Counted from the stretch's first letter, positions 1-8,372 are shown. The stretch is DNA of 21,710 nucleotides from an uncultured Clostridia bacterium (GCA_934256595.1 CAKQOW010000041.1:1-21710); one strand, 5' to 3'. A program made the numbers and translations. The notes: a model not told the origin generated them from the sequence alone.

Positions 1-21
1 TTACGAGGGAGGTGATTCAGT

Positions 22-920
22 GTGGCGAAAAGCAGAGAAATAAACATGAATCTTCCCTCAGCCGATGATCTTTTTACCACACAGGAAGAAAGAGACCATA
101 AGAATCAGGAATATGTAAAAAATATTTCTCTTTTTGATATTACTGATTTTCCGAATCACCCATTTAAGGTAAGAATGGACGCTAAGATGGTGGAGACTAT
201 TGAAAGTGTTCGTGAGCATGGTGTATTAGTTCCTGCCCTTGTCAGAGAGAAGCCAACAGGTGGATATGAAATGATTTCCGGACACCGCAGGAAAATGGCA
301 AGTGAAATGGAAGGGTTAGAGAATCTTCCATGTATTGTAAGAAATCTTAGTGATGATGAAGCAGTCATTGTTATGGTTGACAGTAATCTTCAAAGGGAAG
401 AAATATTACCGTCAGAAAAAGCATTTGCTTATAAAATGAAACTGGAAGCCATGAAAAGACAGGGACAGCTAAAGGTAAAACATCAAGAGAAATATTAGGA
501 GAACAAGTTGGAGAAAGCCAAGACCAAATCCGTCGATATATCCGTCTTACAGAACTTATTCCGGAAATCCTTGAAATGGTTGATGACAAAAAGATTGCAA
601 TGCGTCCGGCGGTAGAACTATCTTATTTACTGAAAGAGGAACAGGAGATATTGTACGACACCATGGAGTCGGAGGCTTGTACCCCAAGTCATGCACAGGC
701 AATTAAAATTCGCAAATTTTCAGCAGAAGGCAGATTGAATGAAGATGTTTTGTTGTCGATTATGGCAGAGGAAAAGCCAAATCAGGTAGAGCAATGGAAA
801 ATCCCGAAGAACCGACTGAAGAAATATTTTCCATCGGGAACTACACAGCAGAAAATGGAAGAAACCATTATCAAAGCACTGGAATTATACCGTAGACGGG
901 AAAAAAGCAGGGAACGCTAG
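22..920 (+). pseudogene. parB: ParB-family partition protein, frameshifted
   Basis: Reads as a ParB/RepB-like DNA-binding partition protein in two frames. The first frame (GTG at 22, after GGGAGG at 8-13) gives 158 residues with the ParB N-terminal nuclease-like fold, including ISGHRR near residue 85 and a following DSNLQREE segment. It ends early at 496-498. In the next frame the homologous sequence resumes at about 474 (GKTSREILGEQVG), continues through the helix-turn-helix region (RRYIRLTELIPEIL) and ends at 920. One extra A in the A-run at 471-473 would restore a single reading frame of about 300 residues, normal for the family. It is either a pseudogene or a homopolymer base-call error. 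ParB would normally work with ParA, presumably encoded just upstream. Confidence 0.8.
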
Positions 921-1188
921 ACATTTTGACACCAAGGGAGAAGTCTATCCGTTGGTGGGCAATGAGAAATCAGCCTTTTTCTGGTTCCCCTCCCCACACC
1001 CTACCCCTTTGGTTTACCAGCAGATTACCAGTCGAAAAGACAATAAGGAGCCGGGAACATCTTCTCTTTCGGCAGGTCAGAGATTCCCACACCCTGCATG
1101 ACAGCAGGGAGCAAACAGCATAAAGCAACAGCAGGCGTTCCAGACGGACGTCTTTTTTATTGGATTGAAAAGAAAGGAATTGTAGAAA
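921..1188 (+). other. Gene-free interval between parB and the adhesin
   Basis: No open frame here has a convincing ribosome site or composition. It contains an imperfect hairpin (CACCAA at 930-935 with TTGGTG at 952-957, plus GGA 937-939 with TCC 948-950), a pyrimidine-rich C/T tract near 981-1016, and the terminator at 1133-1158. The adhesin gene starts at 1189. Confidence 0.5.
1133..1158 (+). terminator. Intrinsic terminator ahead of the adhesin
   Basis: AGGCGTTC (1133-1140) pairs with GGACGTCT (1146-1153) as an 8-bp stem with two G-T wobbles and a 5-nt loop. Five further T follow the stem directly (1154-1158). It would end transcription coming from parB or act as a leader attenuator for the adhesin at 1189. 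Confidence 0.6.
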
Positions 1189-4100
1189 ATGAAGAAGATA
1201 TGGAAACGAGTGTGTACAGGGATTCTTGCCCTGACCACGATTTTAACCGCATTACCGATTACGTCGGTTCAGGCAGCGGGAACACAGTATTGGACAGAAT
1301 CCGCAGAGAGAGTCGGACATGTGGAACATTTGATGAATGACGGAACAATTAAAAGCACTTTCAACGAAGGACACATGCGAGTAGAAGGTGAAACCGCCTA
1401 TTGTGTAGATATTAACACCGGATTCAAGAATGGGTATAAAACCAGACACGATGCAAGTGCCAGCATGAGTGCGGATCAGATTGAAGATGTGGCATTGTCG
1501 CTTGAGTATATGAAGCAGTATACAGGTAGTCACAGTAATCTGAGTGCAAATTAGGCATATCTTTTAGAGCAGTGCCTTGTGTGGCAGCGTTTAAGTGAGC
1601 ATCTGGGGTGGCAGTGTGATAATGTCAGGGCAGTGTATTCCGAGATTTCTCAGGATATTCAGAATGAAGTGTATGCCGGAGCAAAATCATTTGTGAAGAC
1701 AAATAAGGGACGCTATAAATGCGGTGGTTACATTTACACCGGAGAAGGACAGGACATCGGACAGTTTTGGGCAGAACTGAATGTCGGAAATGCGAAGGTA
1801 AAAAAGACTACAGCAAATGAAAGTATCACAAAAGCAAATGCAATGTATTCCATTGCCGGAGCAACTTTTGGCATATTCTCAGACCAGAATTGCAGTAATC
1901 AGATTGGAACACTTACGACAAATGAGAATGGAGATACAAATGAGGTTGAAGTGACTGTTGGAACCGTTTATATCAAAGAGCTTTCTGCACCGAAGGGATA
2001 TAAGCTGGATACGACAGTACGCAGTCTGAAAGTTGAAGCCGGAAAGACAGCCGTATTAAATGTTTCAGATGTTCCGAAAGTAACAGAGACATTGGTAGAC
2101 CTGTTCAAGATTGATATGGAGACGGGAAAAGCAACCGCACAGGGTGATGCAGCATTGGCAGGAGCAGAGTTTACCTGGCATTATTATGACGGACTTTATA
2201 CAAAAGACAATTTACCAGAGAAAGCAACACGTACCTGGGTTACAAAGACGGTAGCTGAAAAAGACAGTAATGGAAATATTCGTTATGTGACAAAACTGGC
2301 AGATGCTTACAAAGTATCCGGAGATGCATTTTACACCCAGAATGAAAAAAGCGTATTACCACTTGGAACACTGACTGTTGAAGAAACAAAAGCACCTGAC
2401 GGATATTTACTTGACGGAGCATATATGCAGGCAGGGGACAGTACCGAGCAGATCAAAGGAATGTATCTGACACAGATCACAGAGGACGGAGAGCTTGCAG
2501 TCCTTTCTGGAAGCAACCAGTATTCCGTATCTGATCAGGTAATCCGAGGTGGTGTGAAGATTCAGAAACGTGCTTTGGAGACAAAAGACACCAAAGCACA
2601 GGGAAGTGCCACATTAAAAGATGCAGCATTTGCAATTATTTCTCTGAACGAGAATCCGGTTCTGGTAGAAGGAAAACTGTACGAGAAGAACGAGACAGTT
2701 AAGACGATTCAGACAGGGATTGACGGTATTGCAACAACATCAGCAGATTTACTTCCATATGGTAAATACAAACTGGAGGAAACCAAAGCACCGGAAGGTT
2801 ATCTGACAGACGGTGCAAAAGCGATTGAATTTTCCATTACAGAAAATGGAAAGATTGTAGATTTAACTGACGAAAGCCATTCCATTTACAATCAGATTAA
2901 ACGTGGAGATCTGGAAGGCGTAAAGATTGGAGCAGGTACACATAAGAGACTTGCAAATGTTCCTTTTAAGATTACAAGCAAAACAACTGGAGAGAGCCAT
3001 ATCGTAGTGACAGATAAAAATGGTCAGTTTTCCACTGCTTCTGATTGGGCGTCTCATAAGAAAAATACAAATGCAGGGAAATCCAGTGAGGACGGTATCT
3101 GGTTCGGAAGTTCAGAGCCGGACGACAGCAAAGGCGCATTACTTTATGACACATATGAGATTGAGGAGTTATCTTGTGAATCCAACAAAGGTATGAAGCT
3201 GATTCCGGCATTTGAAGTTGTTGTCAGCAGAAATAAAGTAACAATTGACCTTGGAACATTGACCGATGAGTATGAAAAAGAGATTAGCATTCATACAACC
3301 GCAACAGACAAGAAAACGGGCAAAAAGGTAATTGTTGCAGGAAAGAAAGTAACGATTGTGGATACGGTTACTCTGGACGGTCTGGAAGAAGGGAGAAAGT
3401 ATCAGTTAAAAGGCTGGCAGATGCTGAAAGAGGAAAATGCAGAACTGCTCATTGATGGAAAGCGTGTGGAGAGTGATTACACTTTTGTTGCTGACAGCGA
3501 GAAAATGAAAGTAGAGATTTTTTATATGTTTGATGCATCAGAACTTGGCGGACAGAATCTGGTTACATTTGAAGAATTATATGACTTGAAGAATCCAGAA
3601 GAACCTGTAAAAGTTGCAGAGCATAAGGACATTGAGGATGAAGGTCAGACAGTCCTGATTACGGAGCGAAAGATTTCGATTCATACCACAGCAACTGATA
3701 AGAACGGTAAGAAAGAAATCGAAGCCGGAAAAGATTTGACGATTGTGGATACGGTTACTTTAGATGGACTGGAAATCGGTACAAAGTATAAATTGTCCGG
3801 TTGGCAGATGATTAAGGAAGAAAATGCAAAGCTGCTCATTGATGGCAAAGAAGTTACCAATGATTATGAATTTATTGCTGATAAGGAAAATATGGAAGTG
3901 CAGATTGAGTTTACTTTCGACGGCAGCACTCTTGGAGGAAAGCAGCTTGTAACTTTTGAAGAACTGTATGATATGACAAATCCGGAAGAACCGAAAAAGG
4001 TAACAGAGCATAAGGACATCAACGATGAAGATCAGACTGTAACCATCGAAGAAGTACCGGAAACACCAACCCCAGAGACACCGGGTACTACTACAAAGAC

Positions 4101-4257
4101 CAGTAACCATCCGAAAACAGGAGATACGGCAAATGCGGCTTTATGGATAGCCATTCTGGTATTATCAGCAGCCGGAATCACAGGAGTTCGTATCTGGAAT
4201 AAAAAGAAACAGGTTAAGAGATTAGGAATTGAAGAAAAGAAAGAAGAGGAGGAGTAA
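1189..4257 (+). pseudogene. VaFE/Cna-B surface-anchored adhesin interrupted by an amber codon
   Basis: One reading frame of about 1,022 residues broken only by TAG at 1552-1554. Order: signal peptide (1-30, ending SVQAA); thioester domain with its predicted Cys72 (AYCVD) and Gln128 (LEQC); several SpaA/Cna-B beta-sandwich domains (for example IAGATFGIF, LAGAEFTW); two VaFE/T-Q ester-bond repeats (3286-3669 and 3676-4050, each with TTATDK, VTFEELYD and a terminal DE(G/D)QTV); then a PETPTPETPG-type spacer, the sortase signal HPKTGD, a membrane helix and a K/E-rich tail. Such proteins bind host surfaces covalently through the thioester and are anchored by sortase. The stop falls between the Cys and Gln, so the product from 1189 is a 121-residue secreted fragment. 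The frame after it (ATG-less until 1579 or later) has no signal peptide. Confidence 0.85.
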
Positions 4258-4260
4258 AAC

Positions 4261-4285
4261 AAAGGGCGGCGATAAGCTGCCCTTT
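4261..4285. promoter_or_regulatory. Hairpin between ribosome site and start codon
   Basis: AAAGGGCGGC (4261-4270) pairs with GCTGCCCTTT (4276-4285) as a 10-bp stem with one G-T wobble and loop GATAA. It lies between the adhesin stop, where GGAGGAG (4247-4253) sits, and the ATG at 4295. On the plus strand no T-run follows. On the minus strand the stem is followed by GTTTTA. It may act as a translational control hairpin or a weak minus-strand terminator. Confidence 0.45.
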
Positions 4286-4294
4286 GTTGCTGAA

Positions 4295-4543
4295 ATGGGA
4301 AAGAATCAGAAAGCAATAAAAGTATTACAGCGTTTATTTGATGCCGGATACGGAACGGAAAAAGAGATTGTCAATATGACGATGGATGAGATGCTTGCTT
4401 TGCCGGGAGTGAATGTAGCAGATCTGTGCATTATCAGTGAGTTGCAGAAAAGCATTAAGGCAAACAAAGTGATAAGCTATTTGTCAGAGAAAACAGAAGC
4501 AAGGGAAGAAACGAAAGGAGCAGATTATGGTGGAACAACCTAA
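4295..4543 (+). CDS. Small conserved-looking element protein, unknown function
   Basis: 82 residues beginning MGKNQKAIKVLQ. I do not recognise a named family. The protein looks soluble and helical, and a central stretch (TMDEMLALPGVNVADLCIISELQ) resembles the helix-hairpin-helix-like small proteins that clostridial conjugative elements often carry. No signal peptide, membrane segment or cysteine cluster is seen. The start is uncertain. ATG 4295 has no adjacent ribosome site, while an upstream in-frame TTG at 4229 would give a lysine/arginine-rich extension overlapping the adhesin. GGAGGAG at 4247-4253 would be close to 4295 only if the hairpin at 4261-4285 folds and brings them together. It overlaps the next small gene by 17 nt, which suggests translational coupling. 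Confidence 0.6.
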   Translation: MGKNQKAIKVLQRLFDAGYGTEKEIVNMTMDEMLALPGVNVADLCIISELQKSIKANKVISYLSEKTEAREETKGADYGGTT

Positions 4544-4652
4544 ATATTTGGAAATGACATTATCACAATTGAAATCATATGTGGAATCTTCAGAGAGTAA
4601 TGTCCTTCTGGTTGTAGAATTTCCAAAAGGAGATCAGAACAATGGAGAATGA
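4527..4652 (+). CDS. Very small overlapping protein (41 aa), unknown function
   Basis: ATG at 4527 follows AAAGGAG (4514-4520) with 6-nt spacing, one of the better ribosome sites in the area. The frame runs 41 codons to TGA at 4650-4652. The product is acidic (MVEQPKYLEMTLSQLK at its start) and soluble, with no signal peptide. It overlaps the gene before it by 17 nt and the RadC-type gene after it by 11 nt, so three consecutive starts are nested. This is the layout of a translationally coupled operon and is the main reason to call it real. Function unknown. Confidence 0.6.
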   Translation: MVEQPKYLEMTLSQLKSYVESSESNVLLVVEFPKGDQNNGE

Positions 4653-5115
4653 ATTAGAAGTTGTGAATATCCGTCTGGTAAAAGAACCATCTCTTTATAG
4701 TGAGCAGACATTGGATAGTCCACAGGCTGTTGTAGAATTGATGGCGAAGGAGTTATCCCAATACGACAGAGAAGTATTTTGCATCCTGAATATGAAAAAT
4801 AACGGACAGGTAATCAATATGAATCTGGTCAGTGTTGGAACAATCAATGCATCTTTGGTAATTCCAAGGGAAGTTTTTAAGAGCAGTATTCTTGCAAATG
4901 CTTCTGCAATCATTGGACTTCATAATCATCCCAGTGGCAATGTGAAACCATCAAAAGAGGATATGATTGTTACGAGAAAGTTGCAGAAGTGCGGACAGCT
5001 ACTGGGAATAGAATTGCTGGATCATATCATTGTCGGTGGAACTAATGGAAAGATGCTCAGCTTCCGAGAAGAAAAGATGTTGAATGTGACAGGAAAGATG
5101 GATTGGGAGAGATAA
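4642..5115 (+). CDS. RadC-type JAB/MPN domain protein
   Basis: 157 residues covering the C-terminal JAMM/MPN half of the RadC family. The metalloprotease-like motif is complete: Glu44, His94-x-His96 (HNHPSGN), Ser104 and Asp107. The N-terminal helix-hairpin-helix half of chromosomal RadC is absent, as is usual for plasmid and element-borne copies. Family knowledge: despite the old 'DNA repair' name, RadC's role is unresolved, and such genes are common in integrative elements near replication and antirestriction genes. The ATG at 4642 follows AAAAGGAG at 4625-4632. It is the last gene before the inserted HEPN cargo, so it may once have been contiguous with the Toprim gene at 7371. Confidence 0.85.
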   Translation: MENELEVVNIRLVKEPSLYSEQTLDSPQAVVELMAKELSQYDREVFCILNMKNNGQVINMNLVSVGTINASLVIPREVFKSSILANASAIIGLHNHPSGNVKPSKEDMIVTRKLQKCGQLLGIELLDHIIVGGTNGKMLSFREEKMLNVTGKMDWER

Positions 5116-5153
5116 AATAAGTTTTCGTAAGGGTTTATTCTTTTAAAGTGTGA

Positions 5154-5162
5154 TGATATAAT
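5154..5162 (+). promoter_or_regulatory. Extended -10 promoter for the structured RNA leader
   Basis: TG-A-TATAAT at 5154-5162 is a full extended -10. A weak -35 (TTTATT, 5134-5139) lies 17 nt upstream of the hexamer. A start 6-8 nt downstream would fall at about 5168-5170, within a few bases of the first strand of the first RNA stem (5164-5173). The promoter and RNA therefore appear matched. Confidence 0.6.
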
Positions 5163-5163
5163 A

Positions 5164-5232
5164 AGAAAGATGCAGTATATGCAAGGGAATTGTCCGAACA
5201 ACCCATTTTGTATATAAGCATCTTTCTCTTTT
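5164..5232 (+). ncRNA. Structured RNA, copy 1, upstream of HEPN gene
   Basis: A stacked hairpin: outer stem 5164-5173 with 5218-5227 (10 bp, AGAAAGATGC and complement); inner stem 5176-5184 with 5208-5216 (9 bp, one G-T); GGG 5185-5187 with CCC 5202-5204; bulged AA; a 4-bp stem TTGT/ACAA closed by loop CCGA (5194-5197); and ATT at 5205-5207 on the 3' side. A pyrimidine- and T-rich stretch (TTTCTCTTTT) follows the outer stem and could end the transcript as a discrete small RNA. Compare copy 2 at 5272-5329, which shares the GGGAA/CCGA/ATT core with different stem sequences. I cannot match it to a named RNA family. Confidence 0.6.
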
Positions 5233-5271
5233 AATATTATATGAAAAATTTTAGAAAAAATGCAAAATAAA

Positions 5272-5329
5272 AAGATACAGTAGAAATGGGGGAACTACCC
5301 GAGTAGCCGATTCCATAACTAAGTATCTT
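5272..5329 (+). ncRNA. Structured RNA, copy 2, upstream of HEPN gene
   Basis: Outer stem AAGATAC (5272-5278) with GTATCTT (5323-5329), extended by AGT/ACT (5279-5281 with 5318-5320) after a two-base AA bulge. Inner stem ATGG/CCAT (5286-5289 with 5313-5316), then GG with CC (5291-5292 with 5307-5308), bulged AA, a 4-bp stem CTAC/GTAG (5295-5298 with 5303-5306) and loop CCGA (5299-5302), with GATT on the 3' side. Relative to copy 1, all four apical base pairs change and stay complementary except where T-A becomes another Watson-Crick pair. The outer stem's G-C becomes A-T. Conserved unpaired bases with compensated stems argue for a selected RNA fold. Confidence 0.58.
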
Positions 5330-5464
5330 CATCTATTAATATCTTAGTAGAAAATAGAAGTTTTGTCAAGTTATTTTTGACAGTAATAAGCTGTGAGAAG
5401 ATGCAGAAAGCGTTAGTAAAGAGGAGTAAGGGGCAGAACGAAAAATACGAGGAGGGAAAATAAT

Positions 5465-7255
5465 ATGGAAGAAAAAATATTTTCGTCACAAAAATATTTT
5501 ATATTTAAATTGCCAGATATGTTGAATAATTCTTTTCATATATTTGAAGAAAAAAGATTAGAAAGTCTGCAATTAGTATTGCAAATGTGTTTAGATACTT
5601 ATATAGAAATGAATAGTACAGCAATAGGTATGGACAAATTGGAAAAATCATACAAAGGACTTCTGGATAGTCTTGCTTTTCAATTGAAAAGGCATCCTTT
5701 TTATAAATTAGATGAATATAAAAGAGATTTTAATAGAATATGTTGGCTGATAGATTCTCAGAAAAAAGAAGGAAAAACAGAGTATGAATTGTTTATGAGT
5801 TTAAAGACTTTACAGAAAAAGTTACAAGGACAAAATATAAGTTGTCAGTATGTGAAATGTTTGCAAAAAGGAATGGCTTATAATGAAAGTGATTTACTTA
5901 TAGAAGCATTTGTGAGTGATTTATTGTATCAGGGGTATTCGTTATACTATTTATATGAATGGTACAGTGAACACATACGGGATGCATATTTATATACAGC
6001 AATAGAAAATAAGTGTTTAGATGAATATATTAAACGCTTAGAAGAACTGGATGGTGAAAAACATAAATATGAAATTATTATACCATATGGAATAAAAAGT
6101 AAAAGTCAAAAGGAAATAGCAGAGCAGCTTTTAAAAAAACATTTTACTATAAAAACAAAAGAGGATTTCAGTGAATTTACAGAAGAATGGAAATGGACAG
6201 AAGATACGTATGCGTCTAAAGTGTATGAAGCAGCCGATTATTATAAAGCAATAGCAATGGCTAAAAAGGAATTTGCAACAGATAAAGAATTGTTTTCTAT
6301 GTGGCAAAATGTGTCGGATGTAATACATGAGAATGTACAAGTAGGATATATTGTACAAGACAGACTGTACAGGGTCGATATACGAAAAGTGGATTATACA
6401 CGTTTGATAAATTATTTTGATGAGGCTCGAGCAGATCAGTTAAATAGTTTTATTGAATTGAAGGATAATATGAAAAATGAAGATGTGGATGTATTAGAAA
6501 GGGTACTTCATACTTTGCATACAGCTAAGAGTTATAATATTCAAAATCGATATTTGAATTTTTGGTCAGCTTTGGAGTATGCTATATATCCATTTCCTAA
6601 AAACTCAATTATTGAGAAGGCAAGAGTATTAGTTTCGGAATCTTTTACGCTGTTCTATATTAAAAATAAAATGAATATTTTTTGGCATAGATTAAACTAT
6701 ACAATAGATAAAAAAGGAAAAGAAGAGCATTTGCAGTGTAAAGAGTTTATTGATTATTGCAAAGAAGATAATGGATTTAATACATTAAAAATGGTACAGT
6801 TTTTACAAAACAAGGAATTATATGAAAAAGTATTAGAGGATATTTCTTTTCATGTTATTTTGGAAAGAGAAATGAAAGAATTAATTATGTTAGTTACAGA
6901 ACCTACAAAATTAAAAAAAGCAATTTCTGAATATCACGATAGTATAATCCATGATTTAGACTGTATTTATAGGTTACGAAATCAGTTAATCCATTCTGCC
7001 AAGAGTATGGATGACTCATTAGAGCATATCAGTTTGCGATTATATAGATATGTTAATTCGATAGTAGCAACCATTTTATATTATAAAAAACGCAATCCAA
7101 TGGCTAGCATAATTGAAATATTGAACTCTTTGCATAATACTTATGAAGTATATATTGAACAGTTAGGTCTTATAGAAAAAGAAAAGAAATCAAAAGTTAT
7201 ATCTGCAGAAGATGGATATAGAATGGTTCGTCCTCATTATTTGTTTTTGGAATAA
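5465..7255 (+). CDS. HEPN-domain protein, probable RNA-targeting defence effector
   Basis: 596 residues, soluble, lysine- and tyrosine-rich, with no signal peptide or membrane helix. The C-terminal third resembles ApeA-type HEPN domains: a FWSALEYAIYPF helix near residue 370, then YRLRNQLIHSAK with the HEPN catalytic motif R-x4-H at Arg505-His510. HEPN domains of this type are metal-independent RNases in many abortive-infection and toxin systems. The first 350 residues match nothing I recognise and may be the sensor or RNA-binding part. ATG 5465 follows GAGGAGGG (5449-5456) with good spacing. The gene is far more A/T-rich than the flanking element genes and splits the RadC-Toprim stretch, so it is probably acquired cargo. 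Defence activity is an inference from domain and context. Confidence 0.65.
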   Translation: MEEKIFSSQKYFIFKLPDMLNNSFHIFEEKRLESLQLVLQMCLDTYIEMNSTAIGMDKLEKSYKGLLDSLAFQLKRHPFYKLDEYKRDFNRICWLIDSQKKEGKTEYELFMSLKTLQKKLQGQNISCQYVKCLQKGMAYNESDLLIEAFVSDLLYQGYSLYYLYEWYSEHIRDAYLYTAIENKCLDEYIKRLEELDGEKHKYEIIIPYGIKSKSQKEIAEQLLKKHFTIKTKEDFSEFTEEWKWTEDTYASKVYEAADYYKAIAMAKKEFATDKELFSMWQNVSDVIHENVQVGYIVQDRLYRVDIRKVDYTRLINYFDEARADQLNSFIELKDNMKNEDVDVLERVLHTLHTAKSYNIQNRYLNFWSALEYAIYPFPKNSIIEKARVLVSESFTLFYIKNKMNIFWHRLNYTIDKKGKEEHLQCKEFIDYCKEDNGFNTLKMVQFLQNKELYEKVLEDISFHVILEREMKELIMLVTEPTKLKKAISEYHDSIIHDLDCIYRLRNQLIHSAKSMDDSLEHISLRLYRYVNSIVATILYYKKRNPMASIIEILNSLHNTYEVYIEQLGLIEKEKKSKVISAEDGYRMVRPHYLFLE

Positions 7256-7270
7256 TTAAGTAAAATTTAC

Positions 7271-7312
7271 ATAGCCAGTTGGTTCCAACCCAAGGAATCA
7301 CCTGGCTATTTT
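7271..7312 (+). terminator. Long hairpin after the HEPN gene
   Basis: ATAGCCAG (7271-7278) pairs with CTGGCTAT (7302-7309). Inside, GGTTCC (7281-7286) pairs with GGAATC (7294-7299, one G-T) across a 2x2 internal loop, leaving a 7-nt loop. Three T follow. It probably ends the HEPN transcript and marks the right limit of the cargo. Confidence 0.6.
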
Positions 7313-7370
7313 CATGCCCGGATATTATCCTCAATAATATCAATCCAAGGCAGGAAAGGAGATGAAAATC

Positions 7371-8357
7371 ATGCCATATATACCACCATCAGTCGTGCAG
7401 GAAGTCAAGCGGATGGACTTGCTCACATACCTGAAAAATTATGAACCATACGAATTAGTTCACTTTTCCGGTAACACCTACACTACCAGAACACACGACA
7501 GTTTGAAAATATCAAATGGGAAATGGATGTGGTGGAGCCAGAGAACCGGTGGAAGATCAGCACTAGATTATCTGATCAAAGTAAGAGGATACAGTTTTTT
7601 AGAGGCGGTTGAATTGCTTGCAGAACGGGCAAACATTCAGCCGCCTATTTCTGTATCTGAGAATGTTCTGGTGGAGAAGCAGTTACTGTTGCCGAAGAAA
7701 AATCAAGATGATCAGAAAGTGATTGCGTATCTTTCAGGACGTGGGATTGATAAGGAAATCATTCAGTTTTGCTTAGAGTCTGGAAGAGTTTATGAAAGTG
7801 CATTTCATCACAACGCGGTGTTTGTAGGGATGGATGAGAAAGATAATCCGAAATATGCAGCCATTAGGGGAACCGGAATCAGTTTTATCGGAGAAGCAAA
7901 TGGAAGCGATAAGAACTATTCTTTTTCCATTTTTACAGAAAAACCCAATGATACGGTGCATCTGTTCGAGTCAGCCATTGATCTGTTATCTTATGCAACA
8001 TTGCAGAAATTGGACGGGAAGGAGTGGAGAAGAGAACATTTATTGTCACTGGCAGGTGTCTATCAGCCAGCAAAAGAAATTGAAAAAAGTAAAGTCCCTG
8101 CAGCGTTGGCAAGAGCACTAAAAATGCATCCAGAAGTGAAGACAATCGTATTGCATTTGGACAATGACCGTATTGGAAGACTTGCCACAAAAGCAATTTC
8201 TACAGTCCTTCCGAAGCAATATCAGGTAAAAGATGTACCGCCAAAACAAGGAAAAGATTACAACGATCTGCTCTGCATTAAGTTAAATCTGGCAATTACA
8301 AAGCGAGAAAAACGTACAAGAAAGACTATGTCTGGTCATGAAAAATATGAGAGATAG
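7371..8357 (+). CDS. DUF3991/Toprim-domain protein (primase-like, element-borne)
   Basis: 328 residues. The N-terminal half is the CHC2-like/DUF3991 region (MPYIPPSVVQEVKRMDLLTY, then HFSGNTYTTRTHDSLKI and a W-rich NGKWMWW segment), without the zinc cysteines of true DnaG primases. The C-terminal half is a Toprim fold, with a conserved Glu at about residue 200 (LFESAID) and an Asp-x-Asp at 264-266 (LHLDNDR), the residues that bind metal. Such proteins are standard in clostridial conjugative elements and presumably help prime or process transferred DNA. I prefer ATG 7371 over ATG 7362, because AAAGGAG (7355-7361) abuts 7362 but is 9 nt from 7371. The C-terminal 25 residues are basic and may have changed at the junction with the next gene. 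Confidence 0.85.
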   Translation: MPYIPPSVVQEVKRMDLLTYLKNYEPYELVHFSGNTYTTRTHDSLKISNGKWMWWSQRTGGRSALDYLIKVRGYSFLEAVELLAERANIQPPISVSENVLVEKQLLLPKKNQDDQKVIAYLSGRGIDKEIIQFCLESGRVYESAFHHNAVFVGMDEKDNPKYAAIRGTGISFIGEANGSDKNYSFSIFTEKPNDTVHLFESAIDLLSYATLQKLDGKEWRREHLLSLAGVYQPAKEIEKSKVPAALARALKMHPEVKTIVLHLDNDRIGRLATKAISTVLPKQYQVKDVPPKQGKDYNDLLCIKLNLAITKREKRTRKTMSGHEKYER

Positions 8358-8372
8358 AAGGTGAAAAAAGAT

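Noticed and set aside
2..43. Open frame 2-43 ending in TAA just before and overlapping parB, possibly the tail of parA
   Set aside because: Position fits a parA-parB pair, but 13 codons are too few to identify and the start is outside the window.
926..1340. Short plus-strand open frames between parB and the adhesin (926-1123, 1098-1340)
   Set aside because: No ribosome site or recognisable protein. The second overlaps the adhesin signal peptide in another frame.
1552..1554. Programmed recoding of UAG (pyrrolysine or readthrough)
   Set aside because: No pyrrolysine genes or readthrough context are visible. Other genes here end normally, so a plain nonsense mutation is more likely.
5164..5329. 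Type III toxin-antitoxin (ToxI-like) reading of the RNA repeats
   Set aside because: Only two copies that are not direct tandem units, and the downstream protein has a HEPN motif and 596 residues, unlike ToxN. Kept only as an analogy.
5164..5329. CRISPR array or self-cleaving ribozyme
   Set aside because: No repeat-spacer periodicity, and I could not match the conserved core to twister, pistol or hammerhead consensus.
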